A stretch of 50,447 nucleotides of DNA from Bin5 sp965218625 (GTDB taxonomy: Bacteria; Chloroflexota; Anaerolineae; Caldilineales; Caldilineaceae). Location: assembly GCA_965218625.1 (NCBI GenBank), contig CBDCLG010000007.1, positions 1 through 50,447 on the forward strand, read 5' to 3'. How positions within the stretch are numbered: position 1 is the stretch's first letter; the number at the start of each line of letters is the position of its first letter. Position numbers and translations under genes: made by a program. This document shows, piece by piece, positions 12,676 through 20,556 of the stretch. The notes under the pieces are model-generated. The model did not search any database and was not told the DNA's origin. It saw nothing but the letters and a program-made list of their open reading frames with translations.

Positions 12676-12813
12676 GCCTCAAATCCGGTTTAGTAACGGA
12701 TAATACGCAGCCCTTTCATTGTACCACGCCGCGGCGGGTGGGACATATTGCGGCGCCTGAGGCGGCGGACGACTGTATTGGGGATTCGAAGTATGCGAAT
12801 TCTCCAGGCGCCT

Positions 12814-13359
12814 TCAAAGCCTGCGCACGGCGTCTCCGGCCCGAATCGGGCCGGGCTGGACGACCTTGGCGTAGATGCCGCGCAGGCGCAGCTCCTTTCC
12901 CACCGGCGAGCTGACGAACTTTACCGCGTCCACGCCGAAGCGTTCGGCAAATTTCTTGCAGCCGGTATGGTCCGGCGGCGTCACTTCGATCACCGCGCCG
13001 CCCAGGGCCAGACGTGTGCCGCTCGGCAGGTTCTCTTCACTGAGCTCGAGATCAATATACAGCTGGTCTCCGAACAGCTGCCAGCGGGACTCGTCCTGTG
13101 CAAGCAGGCCGGCAACGCGGGCGTTCATGATCGTCAGCTGCCGTTCAGGATCAAGCGGGGCGCCGGGATTGCGTGTACTCCAATTGTCGCCGACCAGCCC
13201 CTCTTCGATCGACAACTCCGCATTCGCCGCCACCTCCCGCTCTCCCGACCTCGGGCGTCTGACGATGAGGCTGAGCCGGCCCTCGCTTCTGGGCGAACGG
13301 CGAATCCCGTCCAGATTACGCTCCATCTCCGCCATGCTCAAATGGGTATCGGTCGTCAT
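12814..13359 (-). CDS. MOSC-domain protein
   Basis: MOSC domains bind sulfur carriers or molybdenum cofactor through a conserved Cys. The 181-residue protein has the expected EEGLVGDNW segment, a DPERQLTIMNARV strand and the Cys motif VTPPDHTGCKKFAERFG with C134. It ends with a short barrel-closing segment (IYAKVVQPGPIRAGD). It is a stand-alone MOSC protein with no fused ferredoxin or pyridoxal domain. It starts 7 bases after the stop of the membrane protein gene upstream, which suggests co-transcription. Substrate unknown. Confidence 0.85.
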   Translation of the reverse strand: MTTDTHLSMAEMERNLDGIRRSPRSEGRLSLIVRRPRSGEREVAANAELSIEEGLVGDNWSTRNPGAPLDPERQLTIMNARVAGLLAQDESRWQLFGDQLYIDLELSEENLPSGTRLALGGAVIEVTPPDHTGCKKFAERFGVDAVKFVSSPVGKELRLRGIYAKVVQPGPIRAGDAVRRL

Positions 13360-13365
13360 CTTGTC

Positions 13366-13908
13366 CTATCCCCTTTCATCGCTTACGTTTGCTCCAGCTC
13401 GGTTCAGCCCTTCCAGCCAACTGCGCAGGACCTGCTCGTCCGAACGCCCCCTTTTCCGCTGCCAGGACGCGAACGCCAGGCCGAGGAACGGCAGCAGGGC
13501 CGGCAGCAGCAATGGCAGCAGGTCGGCGGCGGCGCTCTGCGGTGTTGCCCGCAGGGCGGCGGCCACCAGAAGCGCCAGCGCCAACAGGGTGCTCATCACG
13601 ATCCAGACGCCTATGAACAGCCTTCCGACAGGCCGCAGCTGCACGTGGCCCGACAGGCGGCAGTGGTCGCCCTCGTCGGCGAGCAAGCCGTAAAATACCG
13701 GCGCAAATGCTCCCTTTTGACTCGCTCGGCGCGGTTGGCGTTCGATCTTCACGCCGCGGCCAGCCACGCGCCCGTCTACTTCTTCGCTCGCGGCCAGCTG
13801 GTCGCGTAGCGTTATCGCAGCCGTTTCTGCCTTTCCGTGCAGCTGCAAAGTAATCCGCCTTCTGCCCGGCGTCCAAAGGAAGGCGAAGGCTTTTCCCGGC
13901 CCGTTCAC
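13366..13908 (-). CDS. Small membrane protein of unknown function
   Basis: This protein of about 180 residues has a soluble N-terminal half (VDGRVAGRGVKIERQ, then GAFAPVFYGLL and GHVQLRPVGRLFIGVW), two hydrophobic segments (IVMSTLLALALLVAAAL and LLPLLLPALLPFLGLAFA) and a basic C-terminus. The start is a GTG at 13908 with GAGGG six bases upstream; an in-frame stop lies not far above. It overlaps nothing but lies 7 nt before the MOSC gene. The layout recalls uncharacterised two-helix proteins with a strand-rich N-terminal half, but I cannot name the family. Confidence 0.6.
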   Translation of the reverse strand: MNGPGKAFAFLWTPGRRRITLQLHGKAETAAITLRDQLAASEEVDGRVAGRGVKIERQPRRASQKGAFAPVFYGLLADEGDHCRLSGHVQLRPVGRLFIGVWIVMSTLLALALLVAAALRATPQSAAADLLPLLLPALLPFLGLAFASWQRKRGRSDEQVLRSWLEGLNRAGANVSDERG

Positions 13909-14004
13909 GTCGGCCCTCGGCCGTATCCACTTCGAGACGCTCTAGCAATTCGCATCCGCTGTCGCATTCAGGGCGCGAGGCTGATCACAGGTCCGCAAGG
14001 CATT

Positions 14005-15099
14005 TCAAATCGGATGAAGGCCGGGAAACCCCAGCGCGGTCGTCTCGTCCCAGCCGCACATCAGATTGATGCTCTGCAGCGCGCTGCCGGCCGCGCCCTT
14101 CACCAAGTTGTCGATCGCACACAGGGCAACGACGCGGCCTGTGCGTTCATCGAGCTCGAAACCGACATCAGCGTAGTTGCTGCCCGTGAGGATTTTCGGC
14201 TCAGGGTAGCGGTAGATGCCCGCCCTCTCCTTGACGATGCGCACGAACGGTTCGCCGCGATAGGTCTGGCGGTAGGCGCGCCACAGGTCGCGCTCGTTGA
14301 CGCCCGGCTTGACGAAAACGTGCGCGGTCGCCAGCACGCCGCGCACGTTATCGACCGCGGTCGCGCTCATGTGCGCGGGTACGCGGCTGTAGTCGTCGCC
14401 GTCGGCCGACGCCAGCGCCTGCAGCAGCTCGGCCGTGTGACGGTGGCCGGTGGGCGCGAAGCTGCGCATCGCCCGCGCGCGTTCGGGATGGTGGGTAGCG
14501 TCGCCGGCGCGGTTGCCGCCCTCGCTGCTGCCAACCTTTACCTCACAGATCAGGTCGCGGGCAGGGTCGGCCAGCCCGGCGGCGTACAGCGGCCAGACCG
14601 CCAGCACGGTCGCGGTCGCGTTGCAGCCCACGCCGCTGACGTAGCGGGCGCCGAGAATCTGATCGCGGTAGAGCTCCGGCAGGCCGTAGATGAAGCGGTC
14701 CAGCCAGGCAGGCGCGGCGTGCTCCTTGCCGTACCACTCTGCGTAGGCCTGGGCATCGCGCAGGCGGAAATCGGCGCTGAGATCGACGATGCGCCCTGCC
14801 AGCGAACTGAACTCGTTGATGCGGCCCATGGCGCCGCCGTGCGGCAGGCCGAGCACCAGCAGGTCGCAGGGGCCGAGCTCGGCCGCGCTGACGAACTTCA
14901 GCTGCGACCGTCCGCGCAGATTCGGGTGCGTGAAGTGGACGAAGGAGCCGGCGTTGCGCTCGCTCGTTACCTGCCCGATCTCGACGTGTGGATGGTCCAG
15001 CAGCAGACGCAGCAACTCGCCGCCGGCGTATCCGCTGGCGCCGAGGATCGAGACTGTGGATGCGGGTTCGCTGCCCGGCTGCAAATCAGATTCTGCCAT
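14005..15099 (-). CDS. lysY: [LysW]-aminoadipate 6-phosphate reductase
   Basis: The enzyme reduces LysW-bound aminoadipyl phosphate to the semialdehyde with NADPH. The 364-residue ArgC-like protein has the Rossmann motif GASGYAGGELLRLLL, catalytic C159 in SGVGCNATA, GSSEGGNRAG and a basic His region HRHTAELLQAL. Position directly after lysW and lysX in a lysine operon favours LysY over arginine-pathway ArgC; a dual role is possible. It is the last AAA-pathway gene of the operon. The ATG at 15099 lies 6 nt after the lysX stop, with a weak ribosome-binding site. Confidence 0.92.
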   Translation of the reverse strand: MAESDLQPGSEPASTVSILGASGYAGGELLRLLLDHPHVEIGQVTSERNAGSFVHFTHPNLRGRSQLKFVSAAELGPCDLLVLGLPHGGAMGRINEFSSLAGRIVDLSADFRLRDAQAYAEWYGKEHAAPAWLDRFIYGLPELYRDQILGARYVSGVGCNATATVLAVWPLYAAGLADPARDLICEVKVGSSEGGNRAGDATHHPERARAMRSFAPTGHRHTAELLQALASADGDDYSRVPAHMSATAVDNVRGVLATAHVFVKPGVNERDLWRAYRQTYRGEPFVRIVKERAGIYRYPEPKILTGSNYADVGFELDERTGRVVALCAIDNLVKGAAGSALQSINLMCGWDETTALGFPGLHPI

Positions 15100-15105
15100 T
15101 CTCGA

Positions 15106-15987
15106 TTACTCGTTGGCCGCCTGCCAGCCGTCACGCGCCACGCGCAGCGAAAAGTCTGCGATGCGGCCGGGAATGTCGACGCCGGTGGGCTGGACGCTGT
15201 TGCGAAACTCCATCGTGTAGTTGACTTCGTTCACCAGCAGGCCCCGCGCCGGGTCCTCCAGCACGTCGATGGCGACGCAGCCGCCGCCGACCGCCCTTGC
15301 CGCGCGCACGCACAGATCGTTCAACTCCGGCGAAACCGGGCAGACCGAGGCCTGGCCGCCGCGCGCGGTGTTGGTGATCCAGTGGGGGGAATCGCGATAG
15401 ATTGCGCAGATCGTCTCGTTGCCGACGACGAAGGCGCGGATGTCGCGGTCCGGCTTCTCGATGTACTCCTGGATGTAGAAGATGCTGTGGTGGTACGTGC
15501 CAAGCACCTCCTTGTGCTCCAGGACCGTCTCGGCGGCTTCGCGGTCGTTGATCTTGCTCAGCAGACGGCCCCAGGAGCCGATCGACGGCTTCATCACCAC
15601 CGGGTAGCCGATCTCCTCGATCGCATTCAGCGCGCTCTCGGCCGTGAAGGCGACCTTGGTGCGCGGAGAGGGGACGCCGGCCGCGGTGAGCGCGCTGGTC
15701 GTCTGCAGCTTGTCGCCGCAGACGTCGGCAACCTCGACCGAGTTTACGGTCGGGATCGCGCGGTCGTTGAGAATGCGTAGACTGACCAGCGCGCGGCCAT
15801 GATGGATGCAGCGTTCGACGATTACGTCGTAGTTTTCGCAGGCCGCGGCCGGCTCTTCGCCGCCGGAAATGTCGAAGACCAGCTTGCGGTCGTCGAGCAG
15901 GTCGAACTCTGCGCCCCGCTGTGTGAACGCCTCGAACAGGAGTTTTTCCTCCGCGCGCACGCGGCTGTAGAGGATTCCTACCCGCAT
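15106..15987 (-). CDS. lysX: Aminoadipate-LysW ligase
   Basis: This ATP-grasp ligase attaches aminoadipate to the C-terminal Glu of LysW, which protects its amino group. The 293 residues show the ATP-grasp elements VVMKPSIGSWGRLLSKIND (lid and ATP binding) and IQEYIEKPDRDIRAFVVG. NTARGGQASV and EVNYTMEFRNSVQPTGVDI are segments typical of LysX. It starts 4 nt after the LysW stop, which fits tight coupling of carrier and ligase. Confidence 0.95.
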   Translation of the reverse strand: MRVGILYSRVRAEEKLLFEAFTQRGAEFDLLDDRKLVFDISGGEEPAAACENYDVIVERCIHHGRALVSLRILNDRAIPTVNSVEVADVCGDKLQTTSALTAAGVPSPRTKVAFTAESALNAIEEIGYPVVMKPSIGSWGRLLSKINDREAAETVLEHKEVLGTYHHSIFYIQEYIEKPDRDIRAFVVGNETICAIYRDSPHWITNTARGGQASVCPVSPELNDLCVRAARAVGGGCVAIDVLEDPARGLLVNEVNYTMEFRNSVQPTGVDIPGRIADFSLRVARDGWQAANE

Positions 15988-15991
15988 TGGA

Positions 15992-16177
15992 CTACTCTCC
16001 CCAGTCTTCGTCCTCTTCCGGCGCCAGCTCGAGCGTCACCGGTTCGACCTCGACGACCTCGAGGTCGGCGCCGCACTCGCCGCACTGGACGATTTCATTC
16101 TGCATCACGTCCTTGAGCTCCACTTCGCCAAAGCATTCCGGGCACTCGGCCACTGTCGTTATGGTCTGCATAGTCAT
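15992..16177 (-). CDS. lysW: LysW amino-group carrier protein
   Basis: LysW is a small acidic carrier on which aminoadipate intermediates stay covalently bound. The 61-residue protein has a zinc-ribbon with C12, C15, C32 and C35 (AECPECFGEV and VQCGECGADLEV), a run of acidic residues, and the diagnostic C-terminus EDEDWGE whose last Glu is the attachment point. The ATG at 16177 has GGGAGA seven bases upstream. It is immediately followed by lysX. Confidence 0.97.
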   Translation of the reverse strand: MTMQTITTVAECPECFGEVELKDVMQNEIVQCGECGADLEVVEVEPVTLELAPEEDEDWGE

Positions 16178-16238
16178 GGTTATTCTCCCGATCTGTTTCC
16201 GAAGAGGCTTCTGTATTGAGACCCGTTTCCATATTCGC

Positions 16239-16712
16239 TCACCAACGTGCGACGACAGCGCTTGCGCCGCCGGCGTACTCTGCAATCCGCCTGCGTGTCC
16301 CTGGAGATGTGCCATCAGGCAAGTCGTCGAGAGCGAAACTGCCAACCTGTTCGACTTCCCATGCTTCCTTCGGTACTCTTTCGAAATCTTCGCAGCAAAA
16401 GAGGACGATATGGTCGCTCTTTGCTTCAAAGAAACTACTGTAAACGCCGAACAGACGCAATTCGTGCAGGACCGCGCCGGTCTCTTCTGCCGCTTCACGC
16501 CGAACGGCCTCAACCAGAGTTTCGCCCGCCTGCACGCCCCCGCCCGGCAGATACCAGCCATCCGTGTAGGTGTGCTTGACAAGGATAACGTTGCCATCCT
16601 GCACGGCAAGGAGACGAACTCCGACGGTTAGCGGCGTGAGAACGCGCCATCGCAGCCGCTGAATGTAGAACGGAATTCGCGCCAGCCACCTGGGCGGCAC
16701 TGCTATGCCCAT
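16239..16712 (-). CDS. NUDIX hydrolase inside the lysine operon
   Basis: NUDIX enzymes cleave nucleoside diphosphates linked to another group. The 157-residue protein holds a complete Nudix box at residues 58-80: G58, E64, R72, E73, E76, E77 and G79, in GGGVQAGETLVEAVRREAAEETGA order. A hydrophobic basic N-terminus (RIPFYIQRLRWRVL) precedes it. It sits between homoaconitase small subunit and lysW on the same strand with short spacing (36 nt and 61 nt). No role in lysine synthesis is known to me; it could be a hitch-hiker or a housecleaning function. The ribosome-binding site is weak. Confidence 0.9.
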   Translation of the reverse strand: MGIAVPPRWLARIPFYIQRLRWRVLTPLTVGVRLLAVQDGNVILVKHTYTDGWYLPGGGVQAGETLVEAVRREAAEETGAVLHELRLFGVYSSFFEAKSDHIVLFCCEDFERVPKEAWEVEQVGSFALDDLPDGTSPGTRRRIAEYAGGASAVVARW

Positions 16713-16748
16713 CGCCCGTCAAGCCGAAATACCATTTCCACAGCGATC

Positions 16749-17258
16749 TCAGTATATTGGTCTTTCGGCCGCCAGCCGCCGCTTAACCTGCTCCACCAGT
16801 CCACCCGCATCCAGAATCTCTTGTACAGTTGCGCTCAGCGCAGGAAAGGCAAAGCTGCCGCCGGGGCATCTGATCACACGCTGGTCCACGTCGACCTCTA
16901 CCGTGTCTCCAGCGTGAATCGCCTGCGCTGCTTCAGGGCAGACGATCGCAAGCAGGCCGTTGTTGATGGCGTTGCGGTAGAAGATGCGGGAGAAGCTCTC
17001 TGCGATCACCGCGCCGACGCCGTTGTAGACAAGGCAGGTCGCGGCCTGCTCGCGGCTGGAGCCGCAGCCGAAGTTGCGTCCGCCGACGACCAGGTCGCCG
17101 GCCCGCACATTGGAGACGAAAGCCGGGTCCAGGTCTTCCAATGCACGGCCGGCAATCTCGGCGCGCCCCTTGGCCGTATACGTATACTTGCCGGGAAAGA
17201 GCACGTCCGTATTAATGTTGTCACCGTATTTCCAGGCCCTGCCCCTGATTCCCACCAT
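16749..17258 (-). CDS. lysU: Homoaconitase small subunit (LeuD/LysU-like)
   Basis: This swivel-domain subunit acts with the large subunit at 17265 to interconvert homocitrate and homoisocitrate. The 169 residues show WKYGDNINTDVLFPGKYTY at the N-terminus and the GRNFGCGSSREQA active-site loop. It would be called isopropylmalate isomerase small subunit by sequence alone; operon position after homocitrate synthase and before lysW argues for homoaconitase. The ATG at 17258 follows AGGAGA; the gene begins 6 nt after the stop of the large subunit. Confidence 0.88.
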   Translation of the reverse strand: MVGIRGRAWKYGDNINTDVLFPGKYTYTAKGRAEIAGRALEDLDPAFVSNVRAGDLVVGGRNFGCGSSREQAATCLVYNGVGAVIAESFSRIFYRNAINNGLLAIVCPEAAQAIHAGDTVEVDVDQRVIRCPGGSFAFPALSATVQEILDAGGLVEQVKRRLAAERPIY

Positions 17259-17264
17259 TTCTCC

Positions 17265-18608
17265 TCAACCTAAGTTTCTCGGGTCGGCGATCCGCCCCGC
17301 GATTGCGGACGCCGCCACCACCGCAGGATTCGCCAGGTAGATCTCCGCCTCCTTGGTGCCCATGCGGCCGCGGAAATTGCGGTTGGCGCTCGAGATGGTG
17401 ACCTCGCCGGTGGCGGGCACGCCCATGTGATTGCCCATGCACGGGCCGCAGCCCGGCGTGCCGATCGCCGCGCCGGCCGCGACCAGCGTCTCGATGTATC
17501 CCTTTCGCAGCGCCTCCTGCAGCACGATGCTCGACGCCGGGATCACGAGCAGTCGCGTTCCTGCCGCCACGCGGCGGCCCTGCACGACCTGCGCGGCCGC
17601 GGCGATGTCCTCCAGCCGCCCGTTGGTGCAGGTGCCGATGAACGCCTGCTGCACGCGCACCCCTGCCACTTGCGAGAGCGGCACGACGTTGTCGACGGTG
17701 TGCGGGCAGGCGATGGTTGGCTCCAAGTCGGACGCGAGATAGCGGTGCACGGCGCGATATTCGGCCCCTTCGTCGGGAAACAACTGGCTGTGCGTGGCGT
17801 CGGGCGCAGGACCATCGGCGCCGTTCCCTTGCAGAGCGGCTTCCAGGTAGGCCAGCGTCTTGCGGTCGGGCGCGATGTAGGACGATTTGGCGCCGAACTC
17901 CGCCATCATGTTGGCCAGCGCCATGCGTCCGTCGACGCTCAGGGCCTCGATGCCGCTGCCGCTGAACTCGACCGATGCATACAGCCCGCCGTCCGCGCCC
18001 CAATCGCCGATGATGCGCAGGGCGAAATCCTTGGCGGTGACGCCGGGCGGCAGGTCGCCTTCGAGGACGATCTGGACCGATTCCGGCACACGCAGCCAAA
18101 GTTCGCCGGTCGCCCACAGCGCCGCAACTTCGCTGCGGCCGATGCCGGCGCCGAACGCGCCCAGCCAGCCGAAATGGGGCGTGTGGCTGTCGGCGCCGAG
18201 GATCATCTGGCCCGGCAGCACGAGCGCCTCCTCGCTGAGGACCTGGTGGCAGATGCCCCGCCCGACTTCGAAAAAGCGGCGGATGCCCTGCTCTTGGACG
18301 AAACGGCGGATCTCGGCGTGGTTCTGCGCGTGGCGCGTGGTCGGCGCGGGCACGGCGTGGTCGAGCGTGATCGCCAGCTTGTCCGGTATCGCGACCCGCT
18401 CCTGCCCGAACTGGCGCCAGATCTCGCGAATGGCCGCCGTATTGTCGTGGCTCAAGACGAGGTCGGGGCGTACGTCAACCACTTCGCCGATCTCGATCGA
18501 GTCCAGTTCGGCGGCGCGTGCAATCGCCTTCTGCGCGAAAGTGCGCGGCACGGCGTTTCCTTCACTGCCTGCCTGTGCGCCTGGCTCAGAAATAGGCTGT
18601 TGCTGCAT
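17265..18608 (-). CDS. lysT: Homoaconitase large subunit (LeuC/LysT-like)
   Basis: This 4Fe-4S hydro-lyase subunit converts homocitrate to homoisocitrate. The 447-residue protein has the aconitase-family segments LGADSHTPHFGWLGAFGAGIGRSEVA, and the cluster cysteines in FIGTCTNGR and GTPGCGPCMGNHMG. A Gln/Ser-rich N-terminal tail of about 20 residues precedes the domain. The ATG at 18608 has GAGGGA upstream and lies 10 nt after the homocitrate synthase stop. A LeuC function in leucine synthesis cannot be excluded, since no separate leuCD is in the window. Confidence 0.88.
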   Translation of the reverse strand: MQQQPISEPGAQAGSEGNAVPRTFAQKAIARAAELDSIEIGEVVDVRPDLVLSHDNTAAIREIWRQFGQERVAIPDKLAITLDHAVPAPTTRHAQNHAEIRRFVQEQGIRRFFEVGRGICHQVLSEEALVLPGQMILGADSHTPHFGWLGAFGAGIGRSEVAALWATGELWLRVPESVQIVLEGDLPPGVTAKDFALRIIGDWGADGGLYASVEFSGSGIEALSVDGRMALANMMAEFGAKSSYIAPDRKTLAYLEAALQGNGADGPAPDATHSQLFPDEGAEYRAVHRYLASDLEPTIACPHTVDNVVPLSQVAGVRVQQAFIGTCTNGRLEDIAAAAQVVQGRRVAAGTRLLVIPASSIVLQEALRKGYIETLVAAGAAIGTPGCGPCMGNHMGVPATGEVTISSANRNFRGRMGTKEAEIYLANPAVVAASAIAGRIADPRNLG

Positions 18609-18618
18609 AGCTATCCCT

Positions 18619-19776
18619 CTACGCGGGCGTGTTTTGGACGGTCACCGCGCGGCTGTGGTATTCGCGCAGCAGCACGTCGACGTCGTCCAGGCTCAATTTG
18701 CGCTGGTCGGCCTCGTTCTTAATGTGCGCGGTCACCTCTTTCACCTGTGGGTCGGTCAGGTCCAGCTGCAGCTGCTCGGCCCGCTGCTTGACTGCGTTCC
18801 AGCCGGTGAGGCGGTGGGCGATGTGTAGATAGCGGGTCAGGCCGAAGTCGGCTGGGTCCAGGATCTCGTACGTGTCGGGATTGTTCAGGATCGCCTTGGC
18901 ATGGATGCCGGCCTTGTGGGTAAAGGCGGTGTAGCCGGTGATGTAGTTGTTGAACGGCACGTCGACGCCCACGATTTCGGCAACGCAGTTTTCCACCTCG
19001 CGCAGCATCGGCAGGTTGTACTTGCTGCGGATCTGCTGCGGATCGAGCGCGTACATGCGCGCCACCAGTCCGCCGAGCGGTGTGATGCCGTTGCGTTCGC
19101 CGATGCCGAGCACGGAAGTGTCCACATGCGTCGCGCCGGCCGCCAGCGCGCAGTAGGAGTTGGCGATGGCGCAGCCGGTGTCGTTGTGGCCGTGGAACTC
19201 GATGTCGCAGGAGACGACCCCGCGCAGCGTCCGCACCAGGTCATGCACCTGCAGCGGCGTGGCGATGCCGACGGTGTCGGCGATTCCCACCCGGTTGACA
19301 CCAATCTGGTCGACTTCACGGTAGACGGTCAGCAGGTCGACCAGGTCGCTGCGGAACGAGTCCTCGCTGCTGAACCGCACCTCCAGCCCCTGGCTCTTGA
19401 TGAACTCGATCACCTGCACCGCGCTGTCGATGATCTGTCGGATCGACTTGCCGTGCGAAAACTCGCGCAGATAGCTGCTGGTGCCGAAAAGCACGTCGAT
19501 GCCGTCGACGCCGGTGTCGACCGCAAGCCGTGCGTCGTCCAGGTGGCAGCGCGTATGCGTGAGCAACTTCGTTCGCAGCCCCAGAGCGGCGATGCGGGCG
19601 CAGTCGGCGCGGCTCTGCGGGCTGGCCGCCGGCGATGTCAGCTCCAGGTATTCGACGCCGAACGCGTCCAGAAGGCGCGCGATCTCGTCCTTCTGACCGC
19701 TGTCGAAAAACGCGTTGGCAAACTGCTCGCCCTCCCGCAATGTCGATTCGATAATGGCGAAATTCTCAAGACTCAT
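18619..19776 (-). CDS. hcs: Homocitrate synthase
   Basis: The enzyme condenses acetyl-CoA and 2-oxoglutarate, the first step of AAA lysine synthesis, and is usually inhibited by lysine. The barrel shows IIESTLREGEQFANAFF, which is typical of homocitrate rather than isopropylmalate synthases, plus EFHGHNDTGCAIANS, LGIGERNGITPLGG and FTHKAGIHAKAILNNP. Starting at 19776 (MSLENFAI) gives 385 residues and uses GGGGAG (19784-19789) seven bases upstream; a start at 19809 would lie inside the terminator stem. It lacks the long LeuA C-terminal domain. It is the first gene after the lysine-rich leader and terminator. Confidence 0.94.
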   Translation of the reverse strand: MSLENFAIIESTLREGEQFANAFFDSGQKDEIARLLDAFGVEYLELTSPAASPQSRADCARIAALGLRTKLLTHTRCHLDDARLAVDTGVDGIDVLFGTSSYLREFSHGKSIRQIIDSAVQVIEFIKSQGLEVRFSSEDSFRSDLVDLLTVYREVDQIGVNRVGIADTVGIATPLQVHDLVRTLRGVVSCDIEFHGHNDTGCAIANSYCALAAGATHVDTSVLGIGERNGITPLGGLVARMYALDPQQIRSKYNLPMLREVENCVAEIVGVDVPFNNYITGYTAFTHKAGIHAKAILNNPDTYEILDPADFGLTRYLHIAHRLTGWNAVKQRAEQLQLDLTDPQVKEVTAHIKNEADQRKLSLDDVDVLLREYHSRAVTVQNTPA

Positions 19777-19805
19777 ACGCACGCTCCCCGGCGAACTTAC
19801 AGACA

Positions 19806-19842
19806 ACAAAAAACCGGTCCATCCTGTCTGGAATGGCCGGTT
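19806..19842 (-). terminator. Attenuator terminator before homocitrate synthase
   Basis: On the minus strand AACCGG (19842-19837) pairs with CCGGTT (19817-19812). The helix continues through a G-U pair, two single-base bulges and a 5-nt loop (19825-19829), and six T residues follow (19813-19808). It ends only about 30 nt before the hcs ATG and about 40 nt after the leader stop. The position makes sense only as an attenuator. Confidence 0.82.
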
Positions 19843-19892
19843 GCTACCTCAACGACGACTGAGCAGGCGCAAACAACAGACAGGCTAGTCTG
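19823..19892 (-). promoter_or_regulatory. Alternative RNA pairings of the lysine attenuator
   Basis: On the minus strand, CAGAC at 19892-19888 (end of the leader codons) can pair with GTCTG at 19881-19877. CCTGTCTG at 19884-19877 is a perfect 8-bp complement of CAGACAGG at 19830-19823, in the terminator apex. These segments have the order expected for 1:2, 2:3 and 3:4 structures. Region 2 starts directly after the leader stop, so a terminating ribosome would mask it, whereas one stalled at the Lys codons would not. Caveat: the 2:3 pairing uses the terminator loop and only its upper pairs, so how far it opens the stem needs computed folding. Confidence 0.6.
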
Positions 19893-19950
19893 CAATCCGC
19901 TTCTTGCTCTTTATGCAGTGCAACTGCTGTGCGGCTCTCGTGTGATTCAT
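19885..19950 (-). CDS. Lysine-rich leader peptide (21 aa) of the AAA operon
   Basis: An ATG at 19950, eight bases after a consensus GGGAGG (19959-19964), opens a 21-codon frame beginning MNHTRAAQQLHC. It then reads Ile-Lys-Ser-Lys-Lys-Arg-Ile-Ala-Asp and TAG. Lysine is coded three times in four codons (19900-19911, all AAG), about ten nt before the segment that can form the alternative hairpin. The frame lies between a near-consensus promoter and a terminator, directly ahead of homocitrate synthase. The natural reading is a lysyl-tRNA-sensing leader. A leader-peptide attenuator has been reported for the Thermus thermophilus lysine cluster (from memory), so the principle has a precedent. Confidence 0.82.
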   Translation of the reverse strand: MNHTRAAQQLHCIKSKKRIAD

Positions 19951-20025
19951 AAGTACCGCCTCCCGGGCCGTCAATCTGCAATGTCTGCGAACAAAATTTA
20001 CGACCCGCGTCTCTCGAATGATGCG

Positions 20026-20054
20026 ATTATGCACGAAGAGGCGGCACCTGTCAA
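20026..20054 (-). promoter_or_regulatory. Near-consensus sigma70 promoter of the lysine operon
   Basis: On the minus strand, a perfect TTGACA (20049-20054) is followed after 17 nt by CATAAT (20026-20031). Transcription would start near 20019, about 70 nt before the leader ATG. A strong constitutive promoter is what an attenuation-controlled operon needs. The 5' untranslated region is too short for a lysine riboswitch. Confidence 0.85.
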
Positions 20055-20556
20055 ATTCGACAATGCAGTCTTCGGCGCCATGTTTTGCCAGACCGATTTT
20101 GCTCCCTTCCGATATCGGCGCCCAAGTAGCCCCAAATCGGTCTCTTGTGACAGGACAAGAGCGGCCAAGGAAGTCTAGTTTGAGGCGTCAGGCCATCCAG
20201 CAGTTTCAACGGACTCCCCCGACCGCTGAAATGGACAAATACCTTCGCAATGCCGGCAGTTCAACGGCGATCTATTCTCGTCTGAATTTCAAATTGAAGC
20301 CGACAAACGGGTCGCTGGGCCGCGGGCGTTTCCGTTTACGCCCTGCCTATGTAGCCGTGACTATTGCCCTACGACCTCACTACGTCCGCGTATCGACTAC
20401 ATGGGCGTAGGCTGCCAGTTACATCGGAAACCATCGCCGCAACCGGCGGATGGGCCGTCACGACCGGCGAAATTACTCTGGTAGAGGACAATGAGCAGGG
20501 AGAGAAACTAACGCTATTATCTGGCAAATGTACGTTCTGGAGCAAAGCCGGATCGC
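20055..20556. other. Intergenic region between divergent promoters
   Basis: About 500 bases separate the lysine-operon promoter from the promoter of the large secreted protein. Short frames occur, for example one at 20364-20594, but that frame runs through the predicted plus-strand promoter and has no recognisable domain. A loose inverted repeat (cctatgtag near 20345 and ctacatggg near 20397) is the only structure I noticed. Confidence 0.5.

Noticed and set aside
13837..15780. Plus-strand frame of 647 codons
   Set aside because: It is antisense to lysX, lysY and the membrane protein gene, is rich in Ala, Arg and Val, and has no recognisable domain.
19777..20054. Lysine riboswitch or T-box in front of homocitrate synthase
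   Set aside because: The 5' untranslated region before the leader ATG is only about 70 nt, no T-box sequence was seen, and the whole downstream segment is accounted for by the leader peptide and terminator.
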